Source: Kerstersia gyiorum (GTDB lineage Bacteria > Pseudomonadota > Gammaproteobacteria > Burkholderiales > Burkholderiaceae_B). From it: a DNA stretch of 64,000 nt. The position numbers were made by a program, and so were the translations under genes. Of the stretch, positions 1 through 8,362 are shown piece by piece. Location: assembly GCF_004216755.1 (NCBI RefSeq), contig NZ_SGWZ01000001.1, positions 1,364,001 through 1,428,000 of the forward strand, in the 5' to 3' direction. The notes beneath the pieces are model-generated. The model was not told the origin of the DNA. It worked only from the letters and a program-made list of their open reading frames with translations, and did not search any database. Numbering within the stretch: the first letter of the stretch is position 1; the number at the start of each line of letters is the position of its first letter.

Positions 1-339
1 TATCGAGCCATACTGTGTCCAGATGCAGGCGGCGCGGAACAAATCGTAAATGGCGCCCTGGCGCGGGTGTGCCGCCCGTCAGGCTGCAAGCAGACGCCAG
101 CCGTCGGTCTGCTGCCGGTGTGTCAATGGCGCGGCAATCTAATACACGGGATTTTTTTCTTTTGCACTGGTGTTATCCCTAGTTTTAAGGGGTGGCATGC
201 AGATAGCTGTTAGAACGACAATTTGCTGTCTTCATCCCGGCCGCTCTGGCAAACTGGGGTTAGAAGGCGGGTATTACCGCCTATTGTTTCAATTCACCTC
301 GGACGACATGGATGTCCGCGGGTACCGTAGGAGAGAGAT
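1..339. other. Intergenic region upstream of dctP
   Basis: I see no convincing gene here. The stretch presumably carries the promoter and 5' leader of the TRAP operon. It ends in a purine-rich ribosome-binding site (GGAGAGAG) just before the ATG at 340. Its left part, with a GC-rich stretch and a T-rich run near 150-160, may belong to the unseen upstream gene's 3' region. Confidence 0.5.
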
Positions 340-1377
340 ATGATCAAACGCAAAGCGTTGGCAGGGCTGGCAGCAGTCGTGGCAATGGCCGCGGGGGGCG
401 CAGCGCAGGCAGCACCGGTGATTCTGAAGGTTGCTCACTTTTTGCCTCCGGTCTCTCCCGGGCATACCAAATTCATCGCCCCGTGGTGTGAAAAGATTGA
501 AGCGGAATCCAATGGCGAACTGAAGTGCCAGATCTACCCGGCGATGCAGCTGGGCGGAACGCCGGCGCAGCTGTTCAACCAGGCGCGTGATGGCGTTGCC
601 GACATTGTCTGGACCCTGCCGGGTTATACCGCCGGTCGCTTCCCGATTTCCGAAGTGTTTGAACTGCCTTTCCTGACGACCAAGCACGAACCGTCTTCGC
701 GCGCCATCTGGGATTTCGTCCAGAAGAACGCCATGAACGAGTTCCGTGGCGTCAAGCCGCTGGCCATCTGGGTCAACGGCGCCAACCAGTTGCATCTGCG
801 TGACAAGCAGGTGGAAAATCTCGACGAACTGCGCGGCCTGAAGATCCGTGCCCCGTCTCGCCTGGGTAACAAGATCCTGGCTGCGCTGGGCGCGACCCCG
901 GTCGGCATGCCCGTGCCGCAAATGGCCGAAAGCCTTTCCAAGGGCGTGATCGACGGCGCGCTGGTGCCCTGGGAAGTCCTGCCCGCCACCAAGGCGCATG
1001 AACTGACCAAGTTCCATATGGAAACGGCTGGCGACACGGCCATGACCACCGCGACCATGGTGTTCGTCATGAACCAGCGCAAGTACGATAGCCTGACGCC
1101 GGAACAGAAGAAGGTCATCGACGACAACAGCGGTGGCGATACTTCCGCCTGGGTTGCGTCCCAGTTCGAAGCTGCCGATGCTGCCGGCCGCGAAGCAGCG
1201 ATTGCGCGCGGTAATGTTGTCTATTCGTTGAGCCCCGAGCAGACCGCGCTGTGGGAACAGACAACCCAGCCGGTCATCGCCGAGTGGATCAAGGAAGTTT
1301 CCTCCAAGGGTGTGGATGGCGCAGCGCTGGTGCAGGAAGCCCGGGACCTGGTCAAACAGTATTCCTCGGCCCAGTAA
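340..1377 (+). CDS. dctP: TRAP transporter substrate-binding protein, DctP family
   Basis: Periplasmic solute receptor of a tripartite ATP-independent periplasmic (TRAP) transporter; it captures a substrate, usually a carboxylate, and delivers it to the DctQM membrane permease. The 345-aa product starts with a clear Sec signal peptide (basic MIKRK, a hydrophobic stretch, AQA cleavage near residue 24). The mature protein opens with VILKVAHF and has the DctP-family pattern of a region around PAMQLGG and a central ligand-contacting segment near LKIRAP. Length is normal for the family. A GGAGAGAG Shine-Dalgarno decides the start. dctQ and dctM follow on the same strand, though a hairpin terminator after this gene suggests that the receptor is made in excess over the permease. 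The substrate cannot be told from sequence. Confidence 0.93.
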   Translation: MIKRKALAGLAAVVAMAAGGAAQAAPVILKVAHFLPPVSPGHTKFIAPWCEKIEAESNGELKCQIYPAMQLGGTPAQLFNQARDGVADIVWTLPGYTAGRFPISEVFELPFLTTKHEPSSRAIWDFVQKNAMNEFRGVKPLAIWVNGANQLHLRDKQVENLDELRGLKIRAPSRLGNKILAALGATPVGMPVPQMAESLSKGVIDGALVPWEVLPATKAHELTKFHMETAGDTAMTTATMVFVMNQRKYDSLTPEQKKVIDDNSGGDTSAWVASQFEAADAAGREAAIARGNVVYSLSPEQTALWEQTTQPVIAEWIKEVSSKGVDGAALVQEARDLVKQYSSAQ

Positions 1378-1429
1378 AGCAAGCAGTGATGGCACGTCCG
1401 GGACAGGCCTGGACTGCCATTCCTGAATG

Positions 1430-1454
1430 AAAAGGGCCGCATAACGGCCCTTTT
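1430..1454 (+). terminator. Hairpin terminator or attenuator between dctP and dctQ
   Basis: A perfect 10-bp stem (AAAAGGGCCG with CGGCCCTTTT) closes a 5-nt loop, giving an A-stem-T intrinsic terminator that could work in both directions. Placed inside the TRAP gene set, it probably lets most transcripts end after dctP. Confidence 0.75.
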
Positions 1455-1640
1455 CACGTTCTAGGCATCAACCCGTTGCCGTTTTCCGTTGAACTGTCTG
1501 TGAGGCGCCAGCGTCTTCATGCCCGGGCGGGCTGTGCTGGAACAAGTGTCCGGCTGCGTTGCGGCCGGTCTTGCCAGCCCTGCGTCCGGCCTGCCGAATC
1601 GCCAGTTCAGGGGTGTTTTTTGTAACCTGGAGTATCCAAA

Positions 1641-2180
1641 ATGTCCGAACCATTGCCGCGGCCTGATGCCGTGGCATCTAGCGCGTGGGGCAAGGCCCTG
1701 GAGCAGGCGTGCGCATTTCTCGCCGTGTTGGGCGGCCTGCTGTTCCTCTGTGAAGCGCTGATGTCTGTGGTCAGTGTGCTGGGCCGTATCTTCCTGTCCA
1801 CTCCCATCTCCGGTGATTATGAGCTGGTCCAGCTCATGTCGGCGATGGGTATTGCCATGTGCCTGCCGTATTGCCAGATCAAGCGCGGCCACGTGTTCGT
1901 CGATTTCTTTACGCTGTGGGCGCCGGCCCCGGTGAAGCGCTACATGGATGCATTTGCCTCGCTGGTGCTGGCAGGCTGCGCTTTCCTGCTGGCCTGGCGT
2001 TGCTGGGAAGGCATGGTGGAAATGCACGAATATGGCGAAACCACCATGGTGATTTCCATGCCGGTATGGTGGGGCTATGTGCCGCTGATGCCCTCTTTCG
2101 TTCTGTTCGGTCTTGCCGCGCTGATGGCGGTGGTGCAGGACCTGCGTCCCCTGAACAATGAGCGCGAGGTGCAGGCATGA
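1641..2180 (+). CDS. dctQ: TRAP transporter small permease subunit, DctQ family
   Basis: Small integral-membrane subunit of the TRAP transporter, which pairs with DctM in the inner membrane to receive substrate from DctP. The 179-aa protein has four hydrophobic segments (about residues 23-45, 60-75, 100-125 and 140-165), as expected for DctQ. The region around SAMGIAMCLPYCQIKRGHVFVDFF matches the conserved family pattern of a Q-x-K-R-G-H loop after the second helix. Its stop overlaps the start of dctM by 4 nt, so the two permease subunits are translationally coupled. The 263-bp gap to dctP holds the terminator at 1430 and no other gene that I can see. Confidence 0.9.
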   Translation: MSEPLPRPDAVASSAWGKALEQACAFLAVLGGLLFLCEALMSVVSVLGRIFLSTPISGDYELVQLMSAMGIAMCLPYCQIKRGHVFVDFFTLWAPAPVKRYMDAFASLVLAGCAFLLAWRCWEGMVEMHEYGETTMVISMPVWWGYVPLMPSFVLFGLAALMAVVQDLRPLNNEREVQA

Positions 2181-3502
2181 GCGGTACTACCATAGGGATC
2201 ATCATCGGGATTCTGATGATGCTGTTCCTGGCGATGCGCATGCATATCGGGATTGCCATGTTCCTGGCTGGAGGTCTGGGCTACTGGTGGATTTCCGGTT
2301 GGGATCCTTTGATGGCGCATCTCAAGCACGCACCGTTCGGGCGTTTCTCGGTCTATGACCTGTCGGTCGTGCCGCTCTTCCTGCTGATGGGGCAGTTCGC
2401 CACGCAAGGGGGGCTGTCTCAGGCGCTGTTCCGTGCCGGTAGTGCATTCCTGGGGCACCGGCGCGGAGGCATGGCCATGGCTGGTATCGCATCTTGCGCG
2501 GGTTTCGGCGCGATTTGCGGTTCGTCGCTGGCAACGGCGGCCACGATGTCGCACGTCGTGCTGCCCGAGCTGCGCCGCTACCAGTACAAGCCCGGTCTCG
2601 CCAGCGCTTCCCTGGCCGTGGGTGGCACGTTGGGCATGTTGATCCCGCCTTCCGTGCCCATGGTGATTTACGCCATCCTGTCCGAGCAGAATATCGCCAA
2701 GGTGTTCATGGCGGCCTTCCTGCCCTCCGTGCTGGCCGTGCTGGGCTATATGCTGGTCGTGGGCCTGATCTGCTGGCGCGATCCCGATGCCAGCGGCCCT
2801 CCGCTGCCGCGCCAGAACTGGATGATGCGCCTGCGCACGCTGGGCGCGACCTGGCCGGTCATGGCGATCTTCATCGTCGTGCTGGGCGGTATCTATGGCG
2901 GCCTGTTCACGCCTACCGAAGCGGCCGCCATCGGCGCCGTGGCGGCGGGCCTGGCCGCCTGGATGGCTGGCGGCCTGAGCAATGGCGGCCTGTTGCGCTG
3001 CGTGCTGGGTACGGCACAAGGTACCGGCATGATGTTCCTGATCCTGCTGGGCGCGGATATGCTCAATGCCTTCCTGGCCGTGAGCCAGGTGCCGGTCGAG
3101 TTCGCTACCTGGGTGCAGGGCCTGGGCCTGGATCCCTTCACCGTGCTGGCAGCCATCATCATCATCTACATCCTGCTCGGATGCGTGATGGACAGCCTGT
3201 CGATGATCCTGCTGACCATTCCCATTTTCCTGCCCATCATTATGGGCCTGGAATTCTGGGGCCTGACACCTGATGAAAAGGCCATCTGGTTCGGTGTGCT
3301 GGCCTTGGTGGTCATGGAAATCGGCCTGATCACACCTCCGGTGGGGATGAACGTGTTCATCATCCACAGCATGGCCAAGGACATTTCCCCGGGCACCATC
3401 TTCCGTGGCGTGGTGCCGTTCCTGGCTTCCGACCTGGTTCGTATCGTGTTGCTGGTGCTGTTCCCCGTGCTGTCGCTGGGCATGATTCGCTGGCTTGGCT
3501 AG
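2177..3502 (+). CDS. dctM: TRAP transporter large permease subunit, DctM family
   Basis: Large membrane subunit that forms the ion-coupled transport path of the TRAP system. The 441-aa protein is hydrophobic throughout, with about a dozen membrane segments. It has the glycine/alanine-rich family signature near residues 95-130 (AGFGAICGSSLATAATMS) and the conserved loop HVVLPELRRYQYKPGLASAS. The repeat-like second half carries the LGCVMDSLSM and ITPPVGMNVF motifs typical of DctM. It overlaps dctQ by 4 nt (ATGA). A large hairpin element follows at 3621-3697. Family assignment is secure; substrate is unknown. Confidence 0.93.
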   Translation: MSGTTIGIIIGILMMLFLAMRMHIGIAMFLAGGLGYWWISGWDPLMAHLKHAPFGRFSVYDLSVVPLFLLMGQFATQGGLSQALFRAGSAFLGHRRGGMAMAGIASCAGFGAICGSSLATAATMSHVVLPELRRYQYKPGLASASLAVGGTLGMLIPPSVPMVIYAILSEQNIAKVFMAAFLPSVLAVLGYMLVVGLICWRDPDASGPPLPRQNWMMRLRTLGATWPVMAIFIVVLGGIYGGLFTPTEAAAIGAVAAGLAAWMAGGLSNGGLLRCVLGTAQGTGMMFLILLGADMLNAFLAVSQVPVEFATWVQGLGLDPFTVLAAIIIIYILLGCVMDSLSMILLTIPIFLPIIMGLEFWGLTPDEKAIWFGVLALVVMEIGLITPPVGMNVFIIHSMAKDISPGTIFRGVVPFLASDLVRIVLLVLFPVLSLGMIRWLG

Positions 3503-3620
3503 GCGCGGCACGATCCGGGTTGCCGGTAGCTGGCATGATGCATGCCGCTGCCGGTCTCGCCGGGGCAGTAGGGGACAAAGTTCCCAAGCAGTGCTTTCCG
3601 GCCGGCTGCCCCCAAGTGAT

Positions 3621-3697
3621 TGTCTTGGGGCGGCCGGGTGACGAAAAAAGGACCTCCCTGCAAAGGAAGGTCCTTTTTTTCGGGCTGCCCCAAGACA
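3621..3697. terminator. Nested inverted repeat, bidirectional terminator between convergent genes
   Basis: An inner A-stem-T hairpin pairs 3644-3655 (AAAAAAGGACCT) with 3668-3679. It sits inside an outer inverted repeat pairing 3621-3637 (TGTCTTGGGGCGGCCGG) with 3681-3697, with a few mismatches. The element lies between dctM on the plus strand and the small minus-strand gene at 3801, so it can terminate transcription from both sides. The flanking bases to about 3800 hold no gene. Confidence 0.75.
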
Positions 3698-3800
3698 AAT
3701 ACGCCCCAACGGGGGCAGCAAGCCGAAGGCGCAGCGTAGGGGGCCTTTTTTACACGGAGCGGACGCCGGTTTGCCTGCGGCGCCGCCTCAGGCACAGGCT

Positions 3801-4097
3801 TCAGTCGTTCAGTTCGTCTTCGTCATCATCGAGGTCGTCTTCCTCGTCCTGTTCCAGGGCGTCATAGCCCTTCCAGGTGATGCGCCAGGCATCGTCTTCC
3901 GGAATGCCGGTTTCGTCGACCTTGCGGGCCAGGCCGGCGTCTTCGAGCAGGTCCAGGTGTAGCAGCACGCGTTCCAGATCTTCGCTGCTGTCTTCTTCCT
4001 GGAGGAGTACGGTCAGGTCGTTAGCGGTAAGGGTGGCGGAATCCGCATCGCGGAAGGCGCCCAGGAGAGTGACGATCAAGTCGAAATCGCGTTGCAT
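3801..4097 (-). CDS. Small acidic protein, DUF2513-like
   Basis: Predicted cytoplasmic protein of 98 aa with no firm function. The N-terminus (MQRDFDLIVTLL), the central leucine-rich helices (VLLHLDLLEDAGLARKV) and the W-R-I-T-W-K-G-Y-D segment resemble the compact winged-helix-like DUF2513 proteins. It ends in a strongly acidic tail of Asp and Glu residues. The ATG at 4097 is chosen because it has a GAGG ribosome-binding site at good spacing; an in-frame GTG at 4130 would add 11 residues but lacks one. The gene stands alone, convergent with dctM. Confidence 0.7.
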   Translation of the reverse strand: MQRDFDLIVTLLGAFRDADSATLTANDLTVLLQEEDSSEDLERVLLHLDLLEDAGLARKVDETGIPEDDAWRITWKGYDALEQDEEDDLDDDEDELND

Positions 4098-4363
4098 GGC
4101 TGGCCTCGTTGGCTGGTAGTGAATCAACACGATAGCAGAGTCGGCCTGTCAGTGACATGACCGTGCCGCACCATGCGAACACATATTTCAGCCTGTCGGG
4201 CGGCAGCACCGTACGGCCCGGCAGGGCGGCGCCGCGTCGGGTCGCTTACCGGGACGGGACGCGCGCTGCCAGCGGGCCAGGCGTGTGATGGGCAAGCAGC
4301 GGCGACGGACGAGGCGGATAGCGGTTAAGCTGTCGCTTTTTGCCAGGCGCACGGAAATCAGTC

Positions 4364-4942
4364 ATGACTGCCATGAGTAAACGGGACTATCGAATGTTGG
4401 AAGGCACGGTGGTGGCCAGTGTGGGCGACAGTGTCACACTGTCCAGCGGAACGCAGTCCCATACCTTTACCGTGGCGCTGTCGGTGGCGGAACAGATGGA
4501 GCTGGGGCATGTGGTCAGGCTGCTCAGTGACGCCAGGCACGATATCGTGCGGATCTACGATGTCAGCGACGCGCGCATGCTGTATGAAAAAGGCGGCCAG
4601 ACCACCCGCGCGGCCGCCGGGGCGCTGGCGATCCAGACTGGCGTGATGTGCGCCATTCCTTTCCTCGGGCAGGTCATCGCCCTGTTGCTGATCCTGCCCA
4701 TGGTGATCGGCCGGGCACTGGGCTATGACGCTGCCAATGCCCGTTACATCGTCCGCGTCGCGGCCTTTACGTTTGCGATGTATCTGTCACTGTCTCTGGC
4801 CGGGTTGGTCTGGGGCAGTTGGCTGCTGGCGCTCCTGGGGCCGTTCGTGGTCGTGATCCTGGGTATGCGGCTCGTCCTGCTGCGCGAACATGAATTGATG
4901 CAGTCGCTCAATGAGCGAGTGAGCCGTCCGGCCAGTGTCTGA
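4364..4942 (+). CDS. Uncharacterised membrane protein
   Basis: A 192-aa protein that I do not recognise. The first 80 residues look like a soluble beta-rich domain (RMLEGTVVASVGDSVTL, later DIVRIYDVSDAR). Two or three hydrophobic segments follow (about 93-115 and 130-170), then a charged C-terminus (LREHELMQSLNERV). This suggests a soluble N-terminal domain anchored in the inner membrane. The ATG at 4364 is preferred, with GGAAA upstream; another ATG lies 12 nt downstream. It appears monocistronic. The preceding intergenic stretch (4098-4363) shows no gene. Confidence 0.65.
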   Translation: MTAMSKRDYRMLEGTVVASVGDSVTLSSGTQSHTFTVALSVAEQMELGHVVRLLSDARHDIVRIYDVSDARMLYEKGGQTTRAAAGALAIQTGVMCAIPFLGQVIALLLILPMVIGRALGYDAANARYIVRVAAFTFAMYLSLSLAGLVWGSWLLALLGPFVVVILGMRLVLLREHELMQSLNERVSRPASV

Positions 4943-5094
4943 AGGCTGCCAGCCTGGCGCCTCCCCATCATTTCCGCTATTGCCAGTATTTACCGGAATT
5001 GCTTTTTTTAACAGCCGTTGACAGACGGATAGCCGGATATGCCGATATGATGGTTGGGATGTTTCCGTTTTCCCAACCAGATAGGAGTCCAGCC

Positions 5095-5544
5095 ATGGGC
5101 CTGCTGAGTTTTATCAAAGACGTCGGTGAGAAGATTTTCGGTGGCAGCGAAGCCCAGGCGGCGACGCCGGACGCGCTGAAGAAAGAGCTGGATAAGCTGG
5201 GCCTGGGCGCTGAAGGCCTGGATGTTTCTGTCGATGGCGACAAGGTGACGGTCAAGGGCAAGGCGGCTTCCACCGAGGAAGCTGAAAAAATCGCGCTGGC
5301 GCTGGGCAATACGCTGGGTGTGGCCGCCGTGGACAATCAACTGCAAGTGGATGCGCCCGCCGTCGAGGCGGTGTTCTATACCGTGCAGAAGGGCGACACG
5401 CTCTGGAAGGTTGCCGAGACCCAGTACGGTAAGGGCAAAGGTGCGAAGTACACCGTCATTTTCGAGGCCAACAAGCCGATGCTGACCCACCCGGACAAGA
5501 TTTATCCGGGCCAGGTGCTGCGCATTCCTGCACTGGAGGCCTGA
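5095..5544 (+). CDS. kbp: BON-LysM potassium-binding protein Kbp (YgaU-like)
   Basis: Soluble protein of 149 aa, the same length as E. coli YgaU/Kbp, which binds K+ and is induced by osmotic or envelope stress. It begins MGLLSFIKDVGEKIFG. A BON domain follows (about residues 25-88, with GLDVSVDGDKVTVKGKA), then a LysM domain (about 94-146, VQKGDTLWKVAETQYG to YPGQVLRIP). There is no signal peptide. The start is set by AGGAG 9 nt upstream. The gene is monocistronic, and a GC-rich hairpin (5551-5577) follows the stop. Confidence 0.88.
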   Translation: MGLLSFIKDVGEKIFGGSEAQAATPDALKKELDKLGLGAEGLDVSVDGDKVTVKGKAASTEEAEKIALALGNTLGVAAVDNQLQVDAPAVEAVFYTVQKGDTLWKVAETQYGKGKGAKYTVIFEANKPMLTHPDKIYPGQVLRIPALEA

Positions 5545-5877
5545 AGCTGGCGCCCGCCATGATTGCGTGGCGGGGCGGGTGGTGCAGTTCCGGGCATGGC
5601 AGGCCGGGGCGCCGCAAGCGTCCCAGGCCGGCCATGCCTTTTTTGTATCTGTCGCGGGGCCAGCCGTGTTGCCACAGGCGGCGCGGGCTGGCGGCGTGCC
5701 CATGGGCGGCGCCTGCCGCCTGGCTGCCGTCGTGGCGGACTTGGCCGGTCGGGGCATCTTTGCCGCCTTTTACAGGCCTGGGCGCTTTTTATTTCAGCCA
5801 GAGGCTAAAATGGAAGATTCCCGCCGCGCCCTGGCTCGGCAAACGTTTCTGACTTTTTCGCTACGGCGTTCCTGGCT
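5545..5877. other. Intergenic region with weak hairpin
   Basis: No gene is supported in these 333 bases. A GC-rich stem pairs CGCCCGCCA (5551-5559) with TGGCGGGGCG (5568-5577) right after kbp and may end its transcript, but it has no T-run. The right part probably holds the promoter of the amino-acid transporter operon. Confidence 0.4.
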
Positions 5878-6666
5878 ATGAAAAAAATCTCTGCTGTTCT
5901 CCTGGTGTCTGCTGCTGTCCTGGCCGCTTGCGGCAAGAAAGACGATCCCGCGCCCGTGGCGGCTGCGCCCGCCATTCCGGCCAAGATTGTCGTGGGCCTG
6001 GATGACAATTTCCCGCCCATGGGCTTTCGCGATGACAAGAATGAACTGGTTGGCTTCGATATCGACATGGCCCGCGAAGCTGCCAAGCGCCTGGGTGCTG
6101 ACGTCGAGTTCAAGTCGATCGACTGGGGCTCCAAGGAAGCGGAGCTCAACGGCAAGCGCGTCGATGTGCTGTGGAACGGCCTGACGATCACCGACGAGCG
6201 CCGCAAGAACATCGGTTTCACCGAGCCGTACATGGAAAACCACCAGATCATCATTGTGACCAAGGATTCGCCAGTGCAATCCAAGGCTGATCTGGCTGGC
6301 CGCGTGGTGGGTGCCCAGGAAGGCAGCAGCGCCGTTGATGCCATCAAGAAGGAAACCGAAGTCGCCGCCAGCTTCAAGGACCTGAAGACCTTCGGCGATA
6401 ACATCACCGCGCTGATGGACCTGGGTACGGGCCGTCTGGAAGCCGTGGTGGTCGACGAAGTGGTGGGCCGCTATTATGTCGGCAAGCGTCCGGATGAGTT
6501 CCGCGTGCTGGAAGACCACTTCGGCACCGAGGAATACGGCGTGGGCGTGCGCAAGGACGACACCGAATTGCTGAAGAAGCTCGATGAGTCGCTCAATGCC
6601 ATGAAGAAGGACGGTTCCGCCGCCACGATCTCCAATAAGTGGTTCGGCGCCGACATCATCAAATAA
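5878..6666 (+). CDS. Amino-acid ABC transporter substrate-binding lipoprotein
   Basis: Periplasmic receptor of a polar amino-acid ABC importer (SBP_bac_3 family). The 262-aa product has a lipoprotein signal (MKKISAVLLVSAAVLAACGK) with lipobox LAAC, so Cys18 should be lipidated and membrane-anchored. The mature part shows family motifs: VVGLDDNFPPMGF near the start, FDIDMAREAAKRLG, the ligand-binding stretch around LTITDERRKNIGFTEPY, and a C-terminal ISNKWFG. A permease and ATPase gene follow, completing the importer. The specificity (cystine, glutamine, lysine/arginine or other) is not evident. Confidence 0.92.
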   Translation: MKKISAVLLVSAAVLAACGKKDDPAPVAAAPAIPAKIVVGLDDNFPPMGFRDDKNELVGFDIDMAREAAKRLGADVEFKSIDWGSKEAELNGKRVDVLWNGLTITDERRKNIGFTEPYMENHQIIIVTKDSPVQSKADLAGRVVGAQEGSSAVDAIKKETEVAASFKDLKTFGDNITALMDLGTGRLEAVVVDEVVGRYYVGKRPDEFRVLEDHFGTEEYGVGVRKDDTELLKKLDESLNAMKKDGSAATISNKWFGADIIK

Positions 6667-6767
6667 AATACGGTCCTTCTCACCAAAGACCAAGGCCCTA
6701 GCCGGCCATCCGCCAGGGGCCGGCCCCGTGTCGCGCGGTGGCCGGCCTGTGCCGCTGGAAAACTTGC

Positions 6768-7421
6768 ATGGATTATGTTTTTTCCCTGCTTGGGCCGATG
6801 GCGCAAGGCGCCCAGGTAACGCTCAAGCTATTCTTCATTACCCTGATACTGGCGGTGCCTTTGGGCCTGGCGCTCGCGCTGGCGCGCATTTCCAGGTTCC
6901 AGGTGCTCAACTGGCTGGTCAATGGCTTCATCTGGCTGATGCGCGGCACGCCGCTGATGCTGCAATTGCTGTTCATCTATTTCGCCCTGCCTTATGTCCC
7001 GGTGATCGGGGTGAGGCTGGATGATTTTCCTGCGGCGGTGGTGGCCTTCACCCTGAATTACGCTGCCTATTTTGCCGAGATCTTCCGGGCTGGCATCCAG
7101 TCCATAGACCGGGGGCAGTACGAAGGCGCAAAAGTGCTGGGCATGAATTATGTGCAGACCATGCGGCGCATCGTGCTGCCGCAGATGGTGCAGCGCATTC
7201 TGCCGCCCATGAGCAACGAGACCATTACGCTGATCAAGGACACGGCGCTGATCTACGTGCTTGCGTTGAACGAAGTGCTGCGCGTGGCGCGGGGATTCGT
7301 GCAGCGTGATTTCACCAGTACGCCTTTCATCGTCGCGGCAGTGTTCTACCTGACCATGACCCTGTTGCTGACCTGGATCTTCCAGCGCCTGGAGAAGCAC
7401 TATGCCAAGTACGACAATTGA
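6768..7421 (+). CDS. Amino-acid ABC transporter permease
   Basis: Inner-membrane permease of the polar amino-acid importer (HisMQ/GlnP type), 217 aa with five hydrophobic segments. It has the characteristic RGTPLMLQL motif near residue 60 and the EAA cytoplasmic loop (QYEGAKVLGMNYVQTMRRIVLPQ) that docks on the ATPase. The ATG at 6768, starting MDYVFSLLG, is the expected family start. The gene lies 101 nt after the receptor and overlaps the ATPase gene by 20 nt, a clear operon. Confidence 0.92.
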   Translation: MDYVFSLLGPMAQGAQVTLKLFFITLILAVPLGLALALARISRFQVLNWLVNGFIWLMRGTPLMLQLLFIYFALPYVPVIGVRLDDFPAAVVAFTLNYAAYFAEIFRAGIQSIDRGQYEGAKVLGMNYVQTMRRIVLPQMVQRILPPMSNETITLIKDTALIYVLALNEVLRVARGFVQRDFTSTPFIVAAVFYLTMTLLLTWIFQRLEKHYAKYDN

Positions 7422-8193
7422 AGCCGCGGCGCGCCACATCATGATCGAAGCCTGTGGCGTGGGCAAGTCCTTCGGCGCGACCCGGGTATTGCGCGACGTT
7501 TCGCTGACCCTGGGCAAAGGCGAGGTGGTGGCAGTGATCGGCCCGTCAGGGTCGGGCAAAAGCACTTTCCTGCGCTGCCTCAATCATCTGGAAACCATAG
7601 ACGAAGGCAGCATCAGCGTCGAAGGCGAGACGCTGGCGCAGGCGCAGGCCGATGGCCGCAGCCGTTATGCCCCAGACGCCGATGTGCGGCGCCTGTGCCG
7701 CAAGATGGGCATGGTGTTCCAGTCGTTCAATCTGTTCCCGCACATGACGGTGCTGCAGAACATCATCGAAGCGCCGGTGACCGTCAAGGGAATGAAGGCC
7801 GAAGAGGCGGTTCCCCGGGCTGAGGAACTGCTGCGCAAGGTGGGCCTGCTGAACAAGCGCGACAACTATCCTTCGCGCCTGTCTGGGGGCCAGAAGCAGC
7901 GCGTGGCCATTGCCCGGGCGCTGGCGATGGAGCCGGAAATCATGCTGTTCGACGAGCCGACGTCCGCGCTGGACCCGGAGCTGACGGTTGAAGTGCTGCG
8001 CACCATGCGCCAGCTGGCTGAGGAGCATATGACCATGCTGGTCGTGACCCATGAAATGGGTTTCGCCAGGGAAGTGGCGCAACGCGTGGTGTTCATGGAC
8101 CAGGGGCAGATTGTGGAGGAAGCGCCTTCCGCCGAATTCTTCGATGCGCCGCGCCATGAACGCGCTCGCGCCTTCCTTGGGCGCATGCTGTAG
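7402..8193 (+). CDS. Amino-acid ABC transporter ATP-binding protein
   Basis: ATPase that powers the importer encoded just upstream. The 263-aa protein has Walker A GPSGSGKS at 47-54, Q-loop Gln107, signature LSGGQ at 160-164, Walker B with the catalytic DE at 184-185 and a late H-loop (VVTHE). It belongs to the GlnQ/HisP class. The start at 7402 lies inside the permease gene and has GGAG at good spacing; an alternative ATG at 7441 has none. A hairpin terminator follows at 8229. Confidence 0.93.
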   Translation: MPSTTIEAAARHIMIEACGVGKSFGATRVLRDVSLTLGKGEVVAVIGPSGSGKSTFLRCLNHLETIDEGSISVEGETLAQAQADGRSRYAPDADVRRLCRKMGMVFQSFNLFPHMTVLQNIIEAPVTVKGMKAEEAVPRAEELLRKVGLLNKRDNYPSRLSGGQKQRVAIARALAMEPEIMLFDEPTSALDPELTVEVLRTMRQLAEEHMTMLVVTHEMGFAREVAQRVVFMDQGQIVEEAPSAEFFDAPRHERARAFLGRML

Positions 8194-8228
8194 GCTATCC
8201 AGCCCATGCCTGGCGGCATGGCGCATTG

Positions 8229-8271
8229 CAAGGGCCCCGGCGCATGCGTGCCTGGGCCCTTGTCATATTTT
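8229..8271 (+). terminator. Intrinsic terminator after amino-acid transporter operon
   Basis: A 9-bp stem pairs CAAGGGCCC (8229-8237) with GGGCCCTTG (8254-8262), followed by an A/T-rich stretch ending in TTTT. The loop is long and could fold further. Confidence 0.6.
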
Positions 8272-8362
8272 GGGGGATCTGCCGCGCCAGCGGGGCACAG
8301 GCATACAATCGGTCGGTTGCCTGCCGCCGTTCCTGGCGGCAGGGTGCTGAAGAAGGCCAGAC

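Noticed and set aside
289..1395. Long minus-strand open frame over dctP, 368 codons
   Set aside because: It lies antisense to a clear DctP gene, is rich in Arg/His/Gly and resembles no family; a shadow of GC-rich coding DNA.
2075..3721. Minus-strand open frame of 548 codons over dctM
   Set aside because: Gln/His/Arg-rich composition and full overlap with a well-supported permease gene.
5018..5051. TTGACA and TATGAT as a promoter for kbp
   Set aside because: Both hexamers look good, but the spacer is 22 nt, too long for a sigma-70 promoter.
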